In this document: positions 23,703-35,351 of the stretch, one piece after another
Position numbering within the stretch: position 1 is the first letter of the stretch
How the letters are laid out: the number at the start of each line of letters is the position of its first letter
Assembly (NCBI GenBank): GCA_003342895.1
Contig: PTFA01000043.1
Coordinates: 1,441,685-1,505,684, forward strand
Length of the DNA: 64,000 bases
Source: Casuarius casuarius
Taxonomy: Eukaryota > Chordata > Aves > Casuariiformes > Casuariidae
Direction: 5' to 3'
Position numbers and translations under genes: made by a program
Notes under the pieces: generated by a model
The model's input: the letters and a program-made list of their open reading frames with translations, nothing else
Told to the model about the DNA's origin: nothing
The model's database searches: none

Positions 23703-23790
23703 CCTCAAAGAGCTCTGTCAAGTTTCAAATGGTAACATCATTCTCTATTCCCCACTTGCAGATCATTGGGTAAACATTGCTGAGTCAAAC
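23703..23790 (-). mobile_element. probable MIR-type SINE fragment
   Basis: CCTCAAAGAGCTCTGTCAAG (23703-23722), then GGTAACATCATTCTCTATTC and CCCACTTGCAGATCATTGGG follow, in order, the antisense MIR-like consensus 'tctcaaagcgctttacaaagg..aagtatcattatccccattttacagatgggg'. The match is diverged but the order and spacing of the pieces agree. Confidence 0.45.
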
Positions 23791-26700
23791 CAGCTCCACA
23801 AAAGGTGCTGCCTGAAGTGACTGCAGGAAATTTTATGTTTCTGAGCTCCTACTGGTATGAAGCACGCTACGTTAAAAATGATCATTGCTCTGATGATCGA
23901 TAATCATCCATTTACCTCAGGTGTAATTCTCCCTCTCTTTGATGGCTGAAAACCAACAACCATTTTAACTGCTCCATTTCAAATGACTTACCTGTTTCAC
24001 TAAAACACTCCATTTTAAACACTGACATATCCTTCAGACTCAGGGAATCAATGTGCCAGGGTAACTGCTCATTAGCCATACCGTGTTTTTCAGAGGTCTT
24101 TAAAACAGGCAAACATGGTTGCTACAGATATGATTTATTTTTAAGTTCAGTGCAAATATTTTCCAGCATTTTTTATTTCAACGATAAACTAAAAAACTGG
24201 CAGCAAAACCAAAACCACAATGTTAACATTTGACTTCTTTAAGCATTTAGACCATCGTTAGTTAATGGGGGGGGGTGTTTGCAGGCAGTTTTACTTTGTA
24301 TATCTTGTTGCATAAAATGATCATTAACAAGATGTATTACCTAATTACGCTGTTCTGTTCTACTTCGGAGCAGGATTGCAGCTATCAATTTCACACAGCG
24401 TGTGCACTGCGTGCAAAGGCTCCTGACAGAATCCCACGACCATGAAGAGCAGGATACGGAGAGATAGCGTCACTCCGTTTGACAAACNGACTGGTATCGC
24501 TGTCAGCATAATAGTCCCAGATCTCAGGAGAAGAGAACAACAGTGATTGTCAACATCAAAAGGGTCAAGATGAATTAAATATTTATGGCTCTGGGCTGTG
24601 CTGACAGCTCTTGATGTGTTCTCAAAGCTGATCACTCCGAGCTGATGCATTTCTTCTGAAAGTTGGCCCACTAAATCTGCAGTGGTTTTTGACGCTTACG
24701 TATTTATTTCCTATTCTACTGTCAGCCTTGCATTGCAATGAACCAGTAGCATGCTTCAATCCCTCCAGGACGACACAGCCGAAAACTCTTCACTTGCCTC
24801 TCTTCTTCAGCCACCCCATCATGCCTTTCTTCACCTGGGGAAGGTCAAATTGCTAGCTTCAAGGAAAACAGTAGAAACAGCAATTGTTACACAAAAAAAG
24901 AGATGTCAGCCTTTTTATATAAAAAATGCTTTTTGTGTCCATTCCAAAATGGCCAAATTGGTGAAAAATCTCACTGTCTCAAACTTCNGGGGTTTTTCCT
25001 AGCCAAATTCCATTAGTTTCAAGTAAGACTATTCCTATGCTTAAGGTCAAGTTTGTGCATACCTAAAGACTGTAAGAGCAGTAACATTCTTCCAACATTT
25101 AGTAGGTGCAAGTAAATGGAATTACTAATGTAGGATTCAAGCAACANAAAACAAGGACAGGAATATAATAAATGCCAGCCAGAATATTTTCCATGGAGAC
25201 TAGGTCTTGCTTAAACAGACCTGATTTTGTCTTTCAGTGGATTACAAGTTTGGTCACTAGCACAAGTTTCTTAGATTCAGGTAAGACTTCTAAGTTAATA
25301 CCTGACAATGCAGCATAACTAAAGTACATATTAAATGGATTAAAAATACCTACCCAGTCTGAAAAAGTAGACACATTAATGGGGACTTTTCATTTAAGGA
25401 GCCATTACTAGCAAGATCCCAAAGGGACTGGGATGAAACGCTTTACAAAGGAATGTTTCCATCAGTGAAAAGTAACCAAAGTAAAGCTAACAAAGTTAAT
25501 TGATACTGCAAAGAGCTGCAGAATGATAAGTGAGCAAGAGATGAGAGTACTGACAAAGAAGTCAGAGCCATTTGGAAAACAGGACCCATTTGAAGAAGAT
25601 ATATTTTAACCAAAACTCACAAAATTGTTCATCTGGAAAAAAATCAAAAAAATTCAGAACAAAAAGATCTGCGAATCATCCAAGCCATCCAATGTGTAAC
25701 CATTTCTTGAACATCTCAAATGACTGGGATTCCAGTCTTGGCAAGTAAATCTAGCCTCTCGTTTTCCATCATGGCATGAAAGGCTTCCNTCTCATCCAGA
25801 CTGAAACATCCCCAACTGCAATTTCAGATCAGATTTGCTTCCTGTCCAGTCCCTAGCAGGCACGAAGAACAACGCATGCTTTGTCCTTGCAACAACCTTT
25901 TACAGTAACAGCCTGCAGCAGTCCGCAGGCCTGTTCCCCCTCAGCCCTCTTCCTTGAAAGAGATAGTTCAATTTTTCTTCCCCGGTCCTATTTTCAAGAC
26001 TAGGGGACGGTACTCTGAAAAATTAAAGAATGGAAAAAGAGAGTAAGAGGTCCTAGTAAATGAGTAACAACATGAGTTCCCAGCACAGTTCCAGGAGCTG
26101 CTAAAGGGAGAGTGGTGTAAGATATACAGAAGTGACTGTCTGTCTCTATATAGCTTTAGTTTTTACATTTAAAAGAAAGATACTGAAATAAAGACANTTC
26201 AACACAAAAACACCTGCTTGTTTCTAATTTGAATTTGTCTGGTTTCACTTTCCAGCAGTTGGTTCTGGTTCTGTCTTTCTCAGCTAGATTAAAGAGCCCT
26301 TTAGTGCCCTGTTTTCTCCCTATGAAAAAATACTTATCTTGTACAGTGTAATCAAGTCACCTCTCTTTTTGATAAATTAAATACGTTGAACTCTTAAAAT
26401 CTCTCAGTGCAAGGCTTTTTTGGAGGCCACGAACTCATTTCATGGCTCTTTTCCACAACCAGGTCTTTGACAGAAGAGGGAGAAAAGTAATTTTCTACTC
26501 AGTTTGCTACAGCTCCCCTTTTTAGGGTTATTTGCCAAGTCCAGATGGGTAATTTCTTTAAAAATCCAGCCTCTGGAAGATAGCGTTTTGAGATTTTATC
26601 GTCCTACATTAAAACCAAACTCATGCTTTACTCAAACTTGGTATCCCTTATACTTTTCAGTAGAAACTGTTTCATGAGGACATGGTAAGAACTCCTGCAG

Positions 26701-27370
26701 CTCCGATTCTGCATCCATGTGACTCAGACCAGCTCCTCACCACTTGCGTAAACAGATGCATGACTCCTCAGCTGCTGCTTCTACCAGTCCAAACTCCCAT
26801 GGCAAAATCAGTCCTTCCAGCTGAACAGGTAAGAATCTCCCCAAGGAACCTGTTGCTTCCTTTTTTAACCAGCTCTGCTAATAGAGAGCAGCATGAGATT
26901 GCCCTTCCCGTTCTTGCTCCTCTGGCAACTTAGCGCTCATCTCCAGTTGCACCTCGATTCTTCTCCACTTCTCACTATATTTGAGCATTCATTTTATTGC
27001 TCACCCTTCTGTTCTCCTTCCTTTTTCTACCACTTTGCTCTATACCCTGTCTCAGTTCTGATCTTTCCACTTACCTTTCCCCCCCCCCACCATGATGTGA
27101 CTACCTCCAGACATATTCCTTCTCTTCTCCACACATTCCTATCTTTCCCTTTCATTTCGATTTGATCCAAGTCAAGATAAAGGAGAAAAAAACCTCACTT
27201 AATTCCAAACACTTATATTTTCAAGTTGAAGTCTGTCATACTTCATTTCATACTACACACATTTAATGAATGACTTGACCCATAGCAAAAAGAGATCAAG
27301 GCAGAGAACATACCAGCTAAACCCATACAGTACAGGTACTATTTAGGCACATTCCCCAAATGAACATCAA
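23791..27370. other. non-coding, no gene seen
   Basis: AT-rich unique sequence with a G9 run at 24267-24275 and a C10 run at 27079-27088, and a pyrimidine-rich stretch on the plus strand around 26940-27160. The 24360-24671 minus frame (103 codons) and 26682-26933 plus frame show no recognisable family. Confidence 0.5.
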
Positions 27371-27490
27371 CAGCCCAGTGGTGAGGGCATTCAACAGGAG
27401 AGATGCTGGAAGTCCAAATAACTAGCTGAGCTGGGAATCAAACGGAGCAGGGATTCGAATGTGGGGGCCCCCGTTACCTGCAACAGGATT
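27371..27490. mobile_element. tRNA-derived SINE remnant with facing arms
   Basis: AGCCCAGTGGTGAGGGCATT (27372-27391) resembles the 'tggttagggcactca' A-box side of an old reptile/bird tRNA-derived SINE. It is followed by GAGCTGGGAATC (27429-27440) and, in opposite sense, GAGCAGGGATTCGAATGTGG (27446-27465) and GGGGCCCCCGTTACCTGCAA, which corresponds to 'gagcagggatttgaacccgggtctcccacctcccaggtga'. The family name is uncertain. The copy is decayed and immobile. Confidence 0.45.
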
Positions 27491-28479
27491 TTCTTAGCGG
27501 CTCTGGGAAGCAGCATGCTCCCGCTCCCCCCGCTGTTTCCCTTCTGCTGCCCCCTCTCCTGAAGTACTATCCAGGACTGAGACAACTCAGTGATATTATA
27601 GTTAGCACACACAAGCCGATGAATAAAAAGACTGATTTCAAAGTATCTGCATTTGTGTACAAAAAGCACCTAAGCAAAATTTTCCCACCAGTTCTATTCT
27701 GGAAGAATTAACAATAACACTGTTTGTTCTCTCATCTACACACAGAAGAACGCCTTCTTTAGAAAACAGCACATGACATGACTAGGTAACGGTTAATTTC
27801 CTAATTAACTTCATAATATCTTCAGTTTTTTCCTTTACCCTACTGAAAATAAGGTTAGGGTGGAGAAATGCTTTTCTGCATTAATGACATCTGGTACCAG
27901 CAATTTGCAGTTATTTTGACTGGTACAGTACTTAAATTACTAACAACACATAAAACTCAGGGAGCTAATAGCATTCTGTGGCAGCAAGAAACATAGTTTG
28001 ACAAGATTATATTTCCACAGGACCGGATTAATTTAATTACAATTAATTTTTTTTTTTTTTTTTTTTAAAAGAAAACAGCACTTACTCCCACTCCTGCTTT
28101 AGATGTTATCAGCTCCAAAAAGCCACTTAAAACTATGCAAATTCACTGTCACTCTCAATCATCATATATGAAAGTGTGCGCAAAATTTTGTTGAAATAAT
28201 ATACATTTTTTGCAAATACCATGTGTCTGATAGTCCCTCAAAGGCTGCAGACCGGGCAGAGAGAAAGAAGCATTTGCTGTAACAAATGTCTATGTTGACT
28301 CTTGGCAAGTTATTCCACCTCAGACACGCATTTTTAAGAAACATCATGGCTCTACATTATCAGAAACTCCATCCACATGAAATTCTGTTAAGGATTCTTT
28401 GGAATAAACATCAAAAATTTGTGGGTTTATTGTACAAGCACCTAGAGACTATGAGCCCATGTTGAAAACGAGAGGTTGT
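27491..28479. other. non-coding, no gene seen
   Basis: AT-rich sequence with a T20 run at 28047-28066 that is preceded by an ATTAATT / AATTAAT inverted repeat (28027-28033 and 28041-28047). Confidence 0.5.
28047..28066. repeat. T20 homopolymer
   Basis: Uninterrupted T20 followed by AAAAGAAAAC. No adjoining retro-element was recognised on either side. Confidence 0.9.
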
Positions 28480-29000
28480 GCTGGCAGCAGAAGTGACAGC
28501 CCGGGTTGCCTGCGGTTTTGCTGTTTGTGGCTGGGAGCCCAAGGAAGCAGGTGACACAAGCTCCCAAGGGTGTCACAGGCCCTAAGGACAATAATAAGCC
28601 TTAAAGGCCCTGACCAGCCTCGCCTGGGGCCTCCCCTCACAGCCCTGCCCAGGGCCTCCAGGTAGCTCAGGCCTGGGCATTCACCCCCCGCCATTAGTGT
28701 CCCTGTCCCCAGCTTGCTTCCCGAGGTGCCACTTGGATTTCCTGGATTGACCCTGGACCCAGCTCTTGGCTTCACAATTGCCCCTTTTCAAAGGTCCCAC
28801 TGACAGCACACGCCAGTGCCACCGCCTGGCTCTGCGTGCCCAGCCCCGCCACGGGGCTGTGCCCACCCGGAGGTCACTGCCCAGCCCACACCGGGCTTCC
28901 CACAGCTCCCAGCTTGCCCTGCCTTCGGGAGCAGCCCTGCTCTCGCTGCTGCCCGGCCCAGGGACACCTTCCCCACCGCTCAGACATGCGGAAGAGCCCT
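28480..29000. other. unclassified GC-rich block
   Basis: By far the most GC-rich segment of the window, set abruptly in AT-rich DNA. It contains scattered CpG dinucleotides and C-rich runs such as CATTCACCCCCCGCC near 28678-28692 and CCCGCCACGGGGC near 28844-28856. Overlapping open frames of about 80-112 codons exist on both strands, but their Pro/Ala/Gly/Arg composition follows from the base composition and they match no family I know. The sharp borders suggest an old inserted repeat (for example an LTR or a LINE 5' part). A small CpG-rich promoter is the alternative, but no TATA box, initiator or splice donor pattern is evident. Confidence 0.4.
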
Positions 29001-32000
29001 CTCCCATGTGAGGAGTCACCTCACACAGCGTTTGCTCGGACTCTCTGTTCCTTTAAGCAGTCAATTAACTTCACGCAGAAATACAATATGTTTGAGCCTC
29101 TTTCTTCAAATCTGGTTAAAACTGTTTAAAAGACCTTAAAATATCTGAGAGGGAAGAAGGGCAGACACACATACAGACCAAGCGATGGGGAGCCTTAACA
29201 AAAGGCGCCTCGCGTTATTTCTCTCATAGGACTTCTGTCTTCATCCTCTCCTTGTTCTACGCATTCCGTCGTGTTTTAAGTGATGGAAAGCTCCTTTTCC
29301 TACCTCAGCCCTGCCTGAAGTGGCTAAATTCAGATTTGTACAATCTCTCTGGTCTAAGCTCATGCTAGATATCTAAATTAGCACTTTAAAGACTCCAGCA
29401 GGTGAGTCAATGCCTCCCGACAGCTCCTTCCTGCCGTCGTACCAAATTTCTGTATTATTAACGCTTCAGACGCCTCCACTTCAAAGAGCTCTACGATGCT
29501 TCAAGGAGCAGATTCTCACACATACACTTGAAATGCTTTCAGGATGGTTTATACATAGTTCAGCAATATTAACTGGAAGGTGCTTCCTAATGTCCAGGTC
29601 ACATTTATTTGGCATTTAGGTTTCAACGGAAAACAAAACTCATGCCACGTTCACTAGTTAGATTCCATCAAGCCTGTTCTTTGCAGGAGGAGGCAAAGCA
29701 GAATCCGGAAAACACTCAAGGGACAGAAACTTGAACAAATTAAAATACAGTCTGCTAACATGCCCAGTGCTTCCCATGCCATATTTTGTATTCACAGACG
29801 TGTCAGTTGGCATGGACTATCAGAGAAGAATATCCTATTCCAAAAAATTTGAAAATTGCAAATATTACCCCAAGATAAGAGCAGGGAAAAGCCAGCCTTA
29901 GAACAAACATGAGTCTGGGAAGGAGGAGGGAGAACCACAGCCAAGAACTATTCACTATTTCTTCAGAAGTGGAGTGGATGATCTAACTGGTATTTTCTGA
30001 GTTTGAATACAGGATTTTAATACAGGAAATGAGATTTACATATGATAAAGCCAGATGAAATCAATCCTATGATCTCTTATTCAATAAGAGATTCACAATC
30101 AGTTCTCATCTTGTATTTTACTTGTATATAAAAAAATTCAAGATAAATGCTTGAAGAGCTTAATCTCCTCTTGCAGAAGTCACTCAGTGATTCAGAGGAA
30201 GCCAAGTTAGAGATTAACATACGATGAACACAATTATCTTTGAGACAATTATTTTCTCCAACAGTTGCATAATCTAAGATCTCAGAATTGATTTTGTTCT
30301 AAATTGGCCAATTGTTATGGTACCACATTATTAAGAATATTTTGCCAACAGAAGATAATGAGAGGAAACCAGAGCTCCTCTGAGGCACTCAAATTTTGGC
30401 ATCTAATTTAACGATGCACCCTTCAAAGCTACAGAGAGCAACGGGTTTCCCTCACTTGGGAAACTCACTGAGCAATAAATAATATCTAACTCTTCAGCAC
30501 TGCTTTCACTATTAGTAAGAGCCCCATTCCTTTGCAGGGGAAGGAAAAACTTTAAGAAAAACAGCATTAGTGCAAAAAAGAATTGGTCCACTCTTCTCCA
30601 GCAAGACAGTGGCATAGGCAGCAGCAGAGTGTGTCCTCTGAGTGCCAAGGCTTGGTTCTCCCCTCTAAGCTCCAGTATTATACAGCTCTCTCGCTACCTT
30701 AATAAGAGAGGAAACAGAGGAAAAATAAAATTTCACAGATATTTTGCAACATTTGCTCCTTTCTACTGACATCTGATGTTGGAATGAAACCTTTCACCAT
30801 CTCTTCAAGTTTCAACTCCACTACCTGACCGATCCTTTACACCACTTCTTTCTCTGTACTTAAAATGCAAGTAAATACCAGTATTCCTTTAAAGCTCCTT
30901 CAGAAAATTGTGAGCACTTTTCTGTAAGTGGAGATTACAATCAAAGAGACCTCAGCACTATTTAATACTTTAATATCAGTTAATTCTGCAAATTCAGATG
31001 AGTACACACCTACATCACACTTCAGAGATTCTTGCAAGGCATAAATTTACAAAAATAAACTTAAGTGTGTTGTGCAGATGAGCTTCTTACCTACAGACTT
31101 GTATTAGCCCTCTGCCATTGCAGGTCAGTACTGTCTGTCAATAAGCTTCANGTACACACAAAATACATTTTATTGCCAGGTCTTCGACTGAACCCACCAA
31201 GAAGCAGCCCAGATGCCACAGAAACATATGGGTCCTACACAAAACATTACCACTTACAAGGCAGCTCTCCCCAGGCTAACGCAGGCCTTGCAAGTAACCG
31301 GCTCCTATTCTCATATTTTTAAATGGTGCATATACAGGTCACAGCAGGCATGTTACTGCCCTCGCTGTTTTAAACTAAAAATACCACNTAACAATACCAA
31401 AAACAAAGTTGTATAGAAAGTGTAAAACAACGCATATACAGCTCCATGTTACAGCTGCTGCGGGCTGGCAAGCCCAGAGCTTATCACAATAGTCAAGAAA
31501 CACAAACAGCACTCTAACTACTTTCCTTCATGACGGACGGTATTATTTCTTTTTACGTATGCTGAGTTACCAGCGTGAAACTGAAACAGAGCTTGGCCAC
31601 ACTGACACCAGGCTCTTGGGCTGAAATCCACCAGAAAGCAGTGTCCTCATGTCCTGCTGCTACCAAAAAGAGCCCCTGCTCCCTGCCATTCCCCACCTCC
31701 CTCTCCCCCCTCTGCCTGGCCGTAGCTCCCCTTTGGTGCTGGCATCTGTCTAACCTTGCAGTGAGCCAGCTCAGCTCACTAAACCAGCAGAACACAAACT
31801 TCGTTGTGCTGAGTTTTCCCCCACTTTAAACAGGCTGAATTAGTCAACAGAGGATCAGACAGGAGAGAGATGGAGTGGGACCACCTCTTTCGGCCATAGA
31901 TGAGCTCAGCCTCTCCCTCATGTTCATTCCTCATTAGGTACTTGAAATTCAACAAAAATGGATGCTGTTGCTCCGGCATATGAAAAATGTGATGCTTACA

Positions 32001-32559
32001 CACAGCAACAAATAAAAACCAAGCACCTATTGACAGGTCCCAACCATGCAACATAAGCTTTCTGCAGCTTTAGGTGAAAATTAAAAGGTATGCATATGTT
32101 AAGAGCTTTTTCAATTAGATCTATTATCAGGGTATATCAACAAGCTTCTCTGAATTTTACTATAATCAAACATTTCTATTATAGGACAGTGTCCTATACT
32201 GACTTATTCTTCTCCTCAGTGGTCTAATTTCCATCCCATTTAGGGACAGAAGACCATGCGCCTTGCTAGATAGCCCATGGAGTCCACCTCCAACACCGTG
32301 CGGGCTCCTCTGCTCCTTACTTGCTCTGCAGGTCCTACCAGCTTGAGCAGGTCAGAGATTAAACACCCCAACGGGTTAGAGTAGCTTATTTATTAACTAC
32401 TAAGTATTTTTGGAAGGAACAGAGGAAAAAAGCAGCAAATATAAAGTTACAATAACTAACCAAACCATTTATAAAGCCAGACTATTATCTCTAAGCAGTA
32501 GCTCTTTCTTACTTCGTTTACATGTCACCATTCTCCTAGGTAAGGCCGCTGGGCACTAG
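29001..32559. other. non-coding, no gene seen
   Basis: AT-rich unique-looking sequence with a GC-richer patch at about 31590-31760. No repeat family, RNA gene or coding exon was recognised. Notably few N bases occur between 26198 and 31150. Confidence 0.5.
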
Positions 32560-33187
32560 TACAATTTTTTTTAAAAGGCATTTTAATTAGCTTGAATCTG
32601 TGAACATTTGATTTTATTCTCTTATATTTGCAAGTCTGTAAGTGTTAAGTTGAAATATGTCTTTTAAGTGTGATTTGTCAGATAAGGCCCACGATAAAAA
32701 TGTTTTCATTCAAACAGTGAAATGTGTTTACTGCAACCAGTTAACAATTGCATCTCGTGTTAATGAAAGCTGAGCAACAAAATGAAAAAGCTGCAAAAGA
32801 AAGGCATTTTATTTACAATGGTTCTGTTCTAATTATTAGATTGCCTCCAGCACTAAAAGAACATTNAAAAAGTTCTGTTTAAAGGAAAAAACTTTCCACA
32901 GAAGTTATAAGGCTACCTATTCAAAAACACTGGCCTTTGTATCAGAAATCATAACAGCGAGCTGTTTTTGTGCAGAGATTTTTACGTGTAAACAATTCAG
33001 TCACAATGTAAAAGCATCATTTTTCTTTTATAAATATGCACGCAAATTATTCATATTCTTACATAACATCCAGCTCAATGCATTCGTAACGGGCTGCCAA
33101 GATGGCTCGCTTTCATAAAGATATAGAACAAAAGAGAACAATAGTACATAATTGCTTTACAAATGGCTTTATAGAGTAATTATATCA
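32560..33187. promoter_or_regulatory. candidate conserved non-coding element or 3' UTR
   Basis: A long repeat-free AT-rich block containing TTTTAATTAGCTTGAATCTG (32581-32600), GTCAGATAAGGCCCACGATA (32668-32687) and TTCTAATTATTAGATTGCC (32829-32847). It abuts a possible minus-strand reading (33188-33506). If that reading were a real terminal exon, this block would be its 3' UTR: on the minus strand an AATAAA is present at the complement of TTTATT in 32808-32814. Otherwise it looks like an enhancer. Both are inferences. Confidence 0.3.
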
Positions 33188-33506
33188 TTAGTCCTGAGTG
33201 GTTCCAGCTTCCAAGTGTTCTGCCACTAATCTTTTGAATANGTTTTTGTCAGGAACTAAGTGGATATCACTGGGGAAAGAACTTGCGTAGAGTAGCACGC
33301 ATGCCTTTACTCCAGTTGCTCTCAGCTATTGCAAAGGCGTGATTTCCTCTCCCCCTTGCCCTGGAGATAGCCAGAGGAGGAACACCTGGCAGCTGCTGCT
33401 GTGCACCAGCTTCATAGTAACCATATTCCCAAAGCTTTATACCTTGAATCTCATTTGCCGTAATACAGCCATCTGCAGGCAGAGGACTCCATAAATAGTC
33501 TACCAT
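33188..33506 (-). other. possible coding remnant: exon or decayed retrocopy, unidentified
   Basis: A 79-codon minus frame runs from ATG at 33506 to TGA at 33267. In the next frame a second reading opens after a TAG at 33326-33328 and runs 45 codons to TAA at 33188-33190, crossing an N at 33241. The two overlap by about 60 bp. The second includes ACVLLYASSFPSDIHLVPDK and the end LVAEHLEAGTTQD; the first includes IKLWEYGYYEAGAQQQLPG. Both are less low-complexity than neighbouring chance frames, which is why I note them. I recognise no protein family. The TAG could coincide with a splice acceptor (TTTGCAATAG), but its pyrimidine tract is weak. A frameshifted retrocopy, a terminal exon or pure chance are all possible; chance is the default. 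Confidence 0.12.
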
Positions 33507-34612
33507 CCAAGATCATCATCAGATCATCAAAAGGTCAGTGGGAGACAGGGACTGAGACTTCCTTATAGATCTGGATGTTCCCCATCCTTTGTCACTCCAC
33601 GGCCCCTGGCCTCCACAGTCATCCCTGCAGAGCATCGCAGCAGTCCTGGTGCCCAGATCACTCTGCACCTGCCATTTCCCCTTTCATTTGATCTTCCNGG
33701 TAAGGTCAGTCATCTGCTACTGTGTGAGCACTTTTCAGAGGTTATAATCAACATATCTGCAGGTACTGCAACCATCTGCTACCTGCTAGTCAACTACAAC
33801 ACACAGTAAAACATCTGATTAACCAAAGATAGATAGCTAGTATAGGGCAGTGCCTTTTCAAAGCAGCTAACAGCTGCAACTGCCTGAATACAGCCACCTT
33901 TTCACAGATGGAAATAGTTCACACCTGCTCTTTCTTAAAGCATTTACTTCTAGGAAACCATTTTCTCCCTCCCCTGCCAGCTATAAAGCAACACTTTGAC
34001 ATGAATTATTTGTTTCTCAACTCCCTTATCCTTCTTCTGAACATTCCCCTTTCAGACTGTTTTGTAAGAAATAGGCCCTGTTTTGTTCATCGGGACAGAT
34101 CTAAAGCTGCTAATGCTGCTTGTGACCTACCATGCGCTCTAGTTTGCTTTGGTTCTCCCTCTCCCCAACACAGACCCCTTAGCACTGCCTCTGTATAGGC
34201 TACCCCTCCCAATAGGATGCAAACAGGATGAGAAGAAGCACCTTATTAAATTAACAAAGGTGCTGCTACTGTGTATAGTTGTATAGGCTCATCATCCCAG
34301 CTCCGAAAGCAAAAAGCCCCAATTCTCTTGCAATTATTCAGCACAGAGGAAAGACAACTTCTTCACAACCCAGTTCTAACTCCCGATGCTGTCTCTGTCA
34401 ACACTTACTACCTTACTTCAGCATAAGAACCATATTAATCATGTGCAGCTCACCATGACATAACAGCCAAACTTCTTATTAAGCTACATTTTATAATCTC
34501 CTACTACAATTTATCAGCCATACACTGCACAGGGAAAACATGAATTGTTTGCTTTAAAAAAAGAGAACAAGCATCATTTGCATACAAATAATTTCTGGCA
34601 TGAATACAGATG
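33507..34612. other. non-coding, no gene seen
   Basis: Contains a direct repeat GATCATCA at 33511-33518 and 33522-33529. The rest is unique-looking sequence up to the CR1 insertion. Confidence 0.5.
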
Positions 34613-34810
34613 TCACAGAATCATTGAGGTTGGAAAGCACCTCTGGAGACCACCTAGTCCAATGTCTCTGCCCAAAGCAGAGTCAGCTACAACAGGCTGC
34701 ACAGGACNGTGTTCAGTCAGGGTTTTTGATCATCCCCAAGGACGGAAACTCCACAAGCTCTCTGGGCAACTCATTCCAGTGTCTGGCCATCCTCACAGTA
34801 AAAAGCTAGG

Positions 34811-34839
34811 TTTTAGNTTTTTGTTTTTGTTTTTTTTTT
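34811..34839. repeat. T-rich low-complexity tract inside CR1
   Basis: Runs of T interrupted by G, with an N at 34817, lie within the CR1 3' region. They correspond on the element's strand to an expanded A-rich part of the 'ggaaaaacttttttactg' segment. Confidence 0.7.
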
Positions 34840-34943
34840 AATATTTAAATGGAATTTTCTGTATTTCAGTTCATGCCCATTGCTTCTCATCCTGTCACTG
34901 GGCACCACTGAGAACAGTCTGGCTCTCCTTTACTCCCTCCCAA

Positions 34944-34995
34944 ATATATATGTATATATATATATATATATACATACACACACACATGCATGCAT
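34944..34995. repeat. compound (TA)n(CA)n microsatellite inside CR1
   Basis: ATATATATGTATATA-type dinucleotides (34944-34972) run into (CA)n (34973-34986) and TGCATGCATT. The tract sits inside the CR1 3' UTR, so it arose after insertion or in the source copy. It is probably length-polymorphic. Confidence 0.9.
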
Positions 34996-35335
34996 TGCTA
35001 AGACCTCCCCGGAGCCTTCTCTTCTGCAGGCTCAACAGCTCCAGTGCTCTCAGCCTGTCCTCATATGACAGACACTCCAAGCCCTACACTGGAGAGAGCC
35101 ACCTCATCTTAGTGGCCTTTCTCTGGACTCAGTCCAGTATGTCCTTCTCTCACACTGCAGAGCCCTGAAGTGGCCAGAGCACTCCAGATGCATCACACCA
35201 GTGCCAAGTAGAGAGAAGGGAGCACATCCCTCAATCTGCTGGCAACACTGCTCTTAATGCAGCCCAGGATGCTGCTGGCCTTCTTTGCCATAGGGACACA
35301 TCACTGGCTTATGGTCAACTTGTGCTCCATTAGGA

Positions 35336-35351
35336 CTCCATGAGCTCCATG
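35336..35351. other. deletion junction in CR1 with 7-bp direct repeat
   Basis: CTCCATG occurs at 35336-35342 and again at 35345-35351, exactly where the reading jumps from the endonuclease-RT linker to the ORF2 C-terminus. Such a short direct repeat fits microhomology-mediated deletion or template jumping during reverse transcription. Confidence 0.6.

Noticed and set aside
28449..29139. Several overlapping 80-112-codon frames on both strands
   Set aside because: They result from the GC-rich composition (few stops); the translations are low-complexity Pro/Ala/Gly/Arg without family resemblance.
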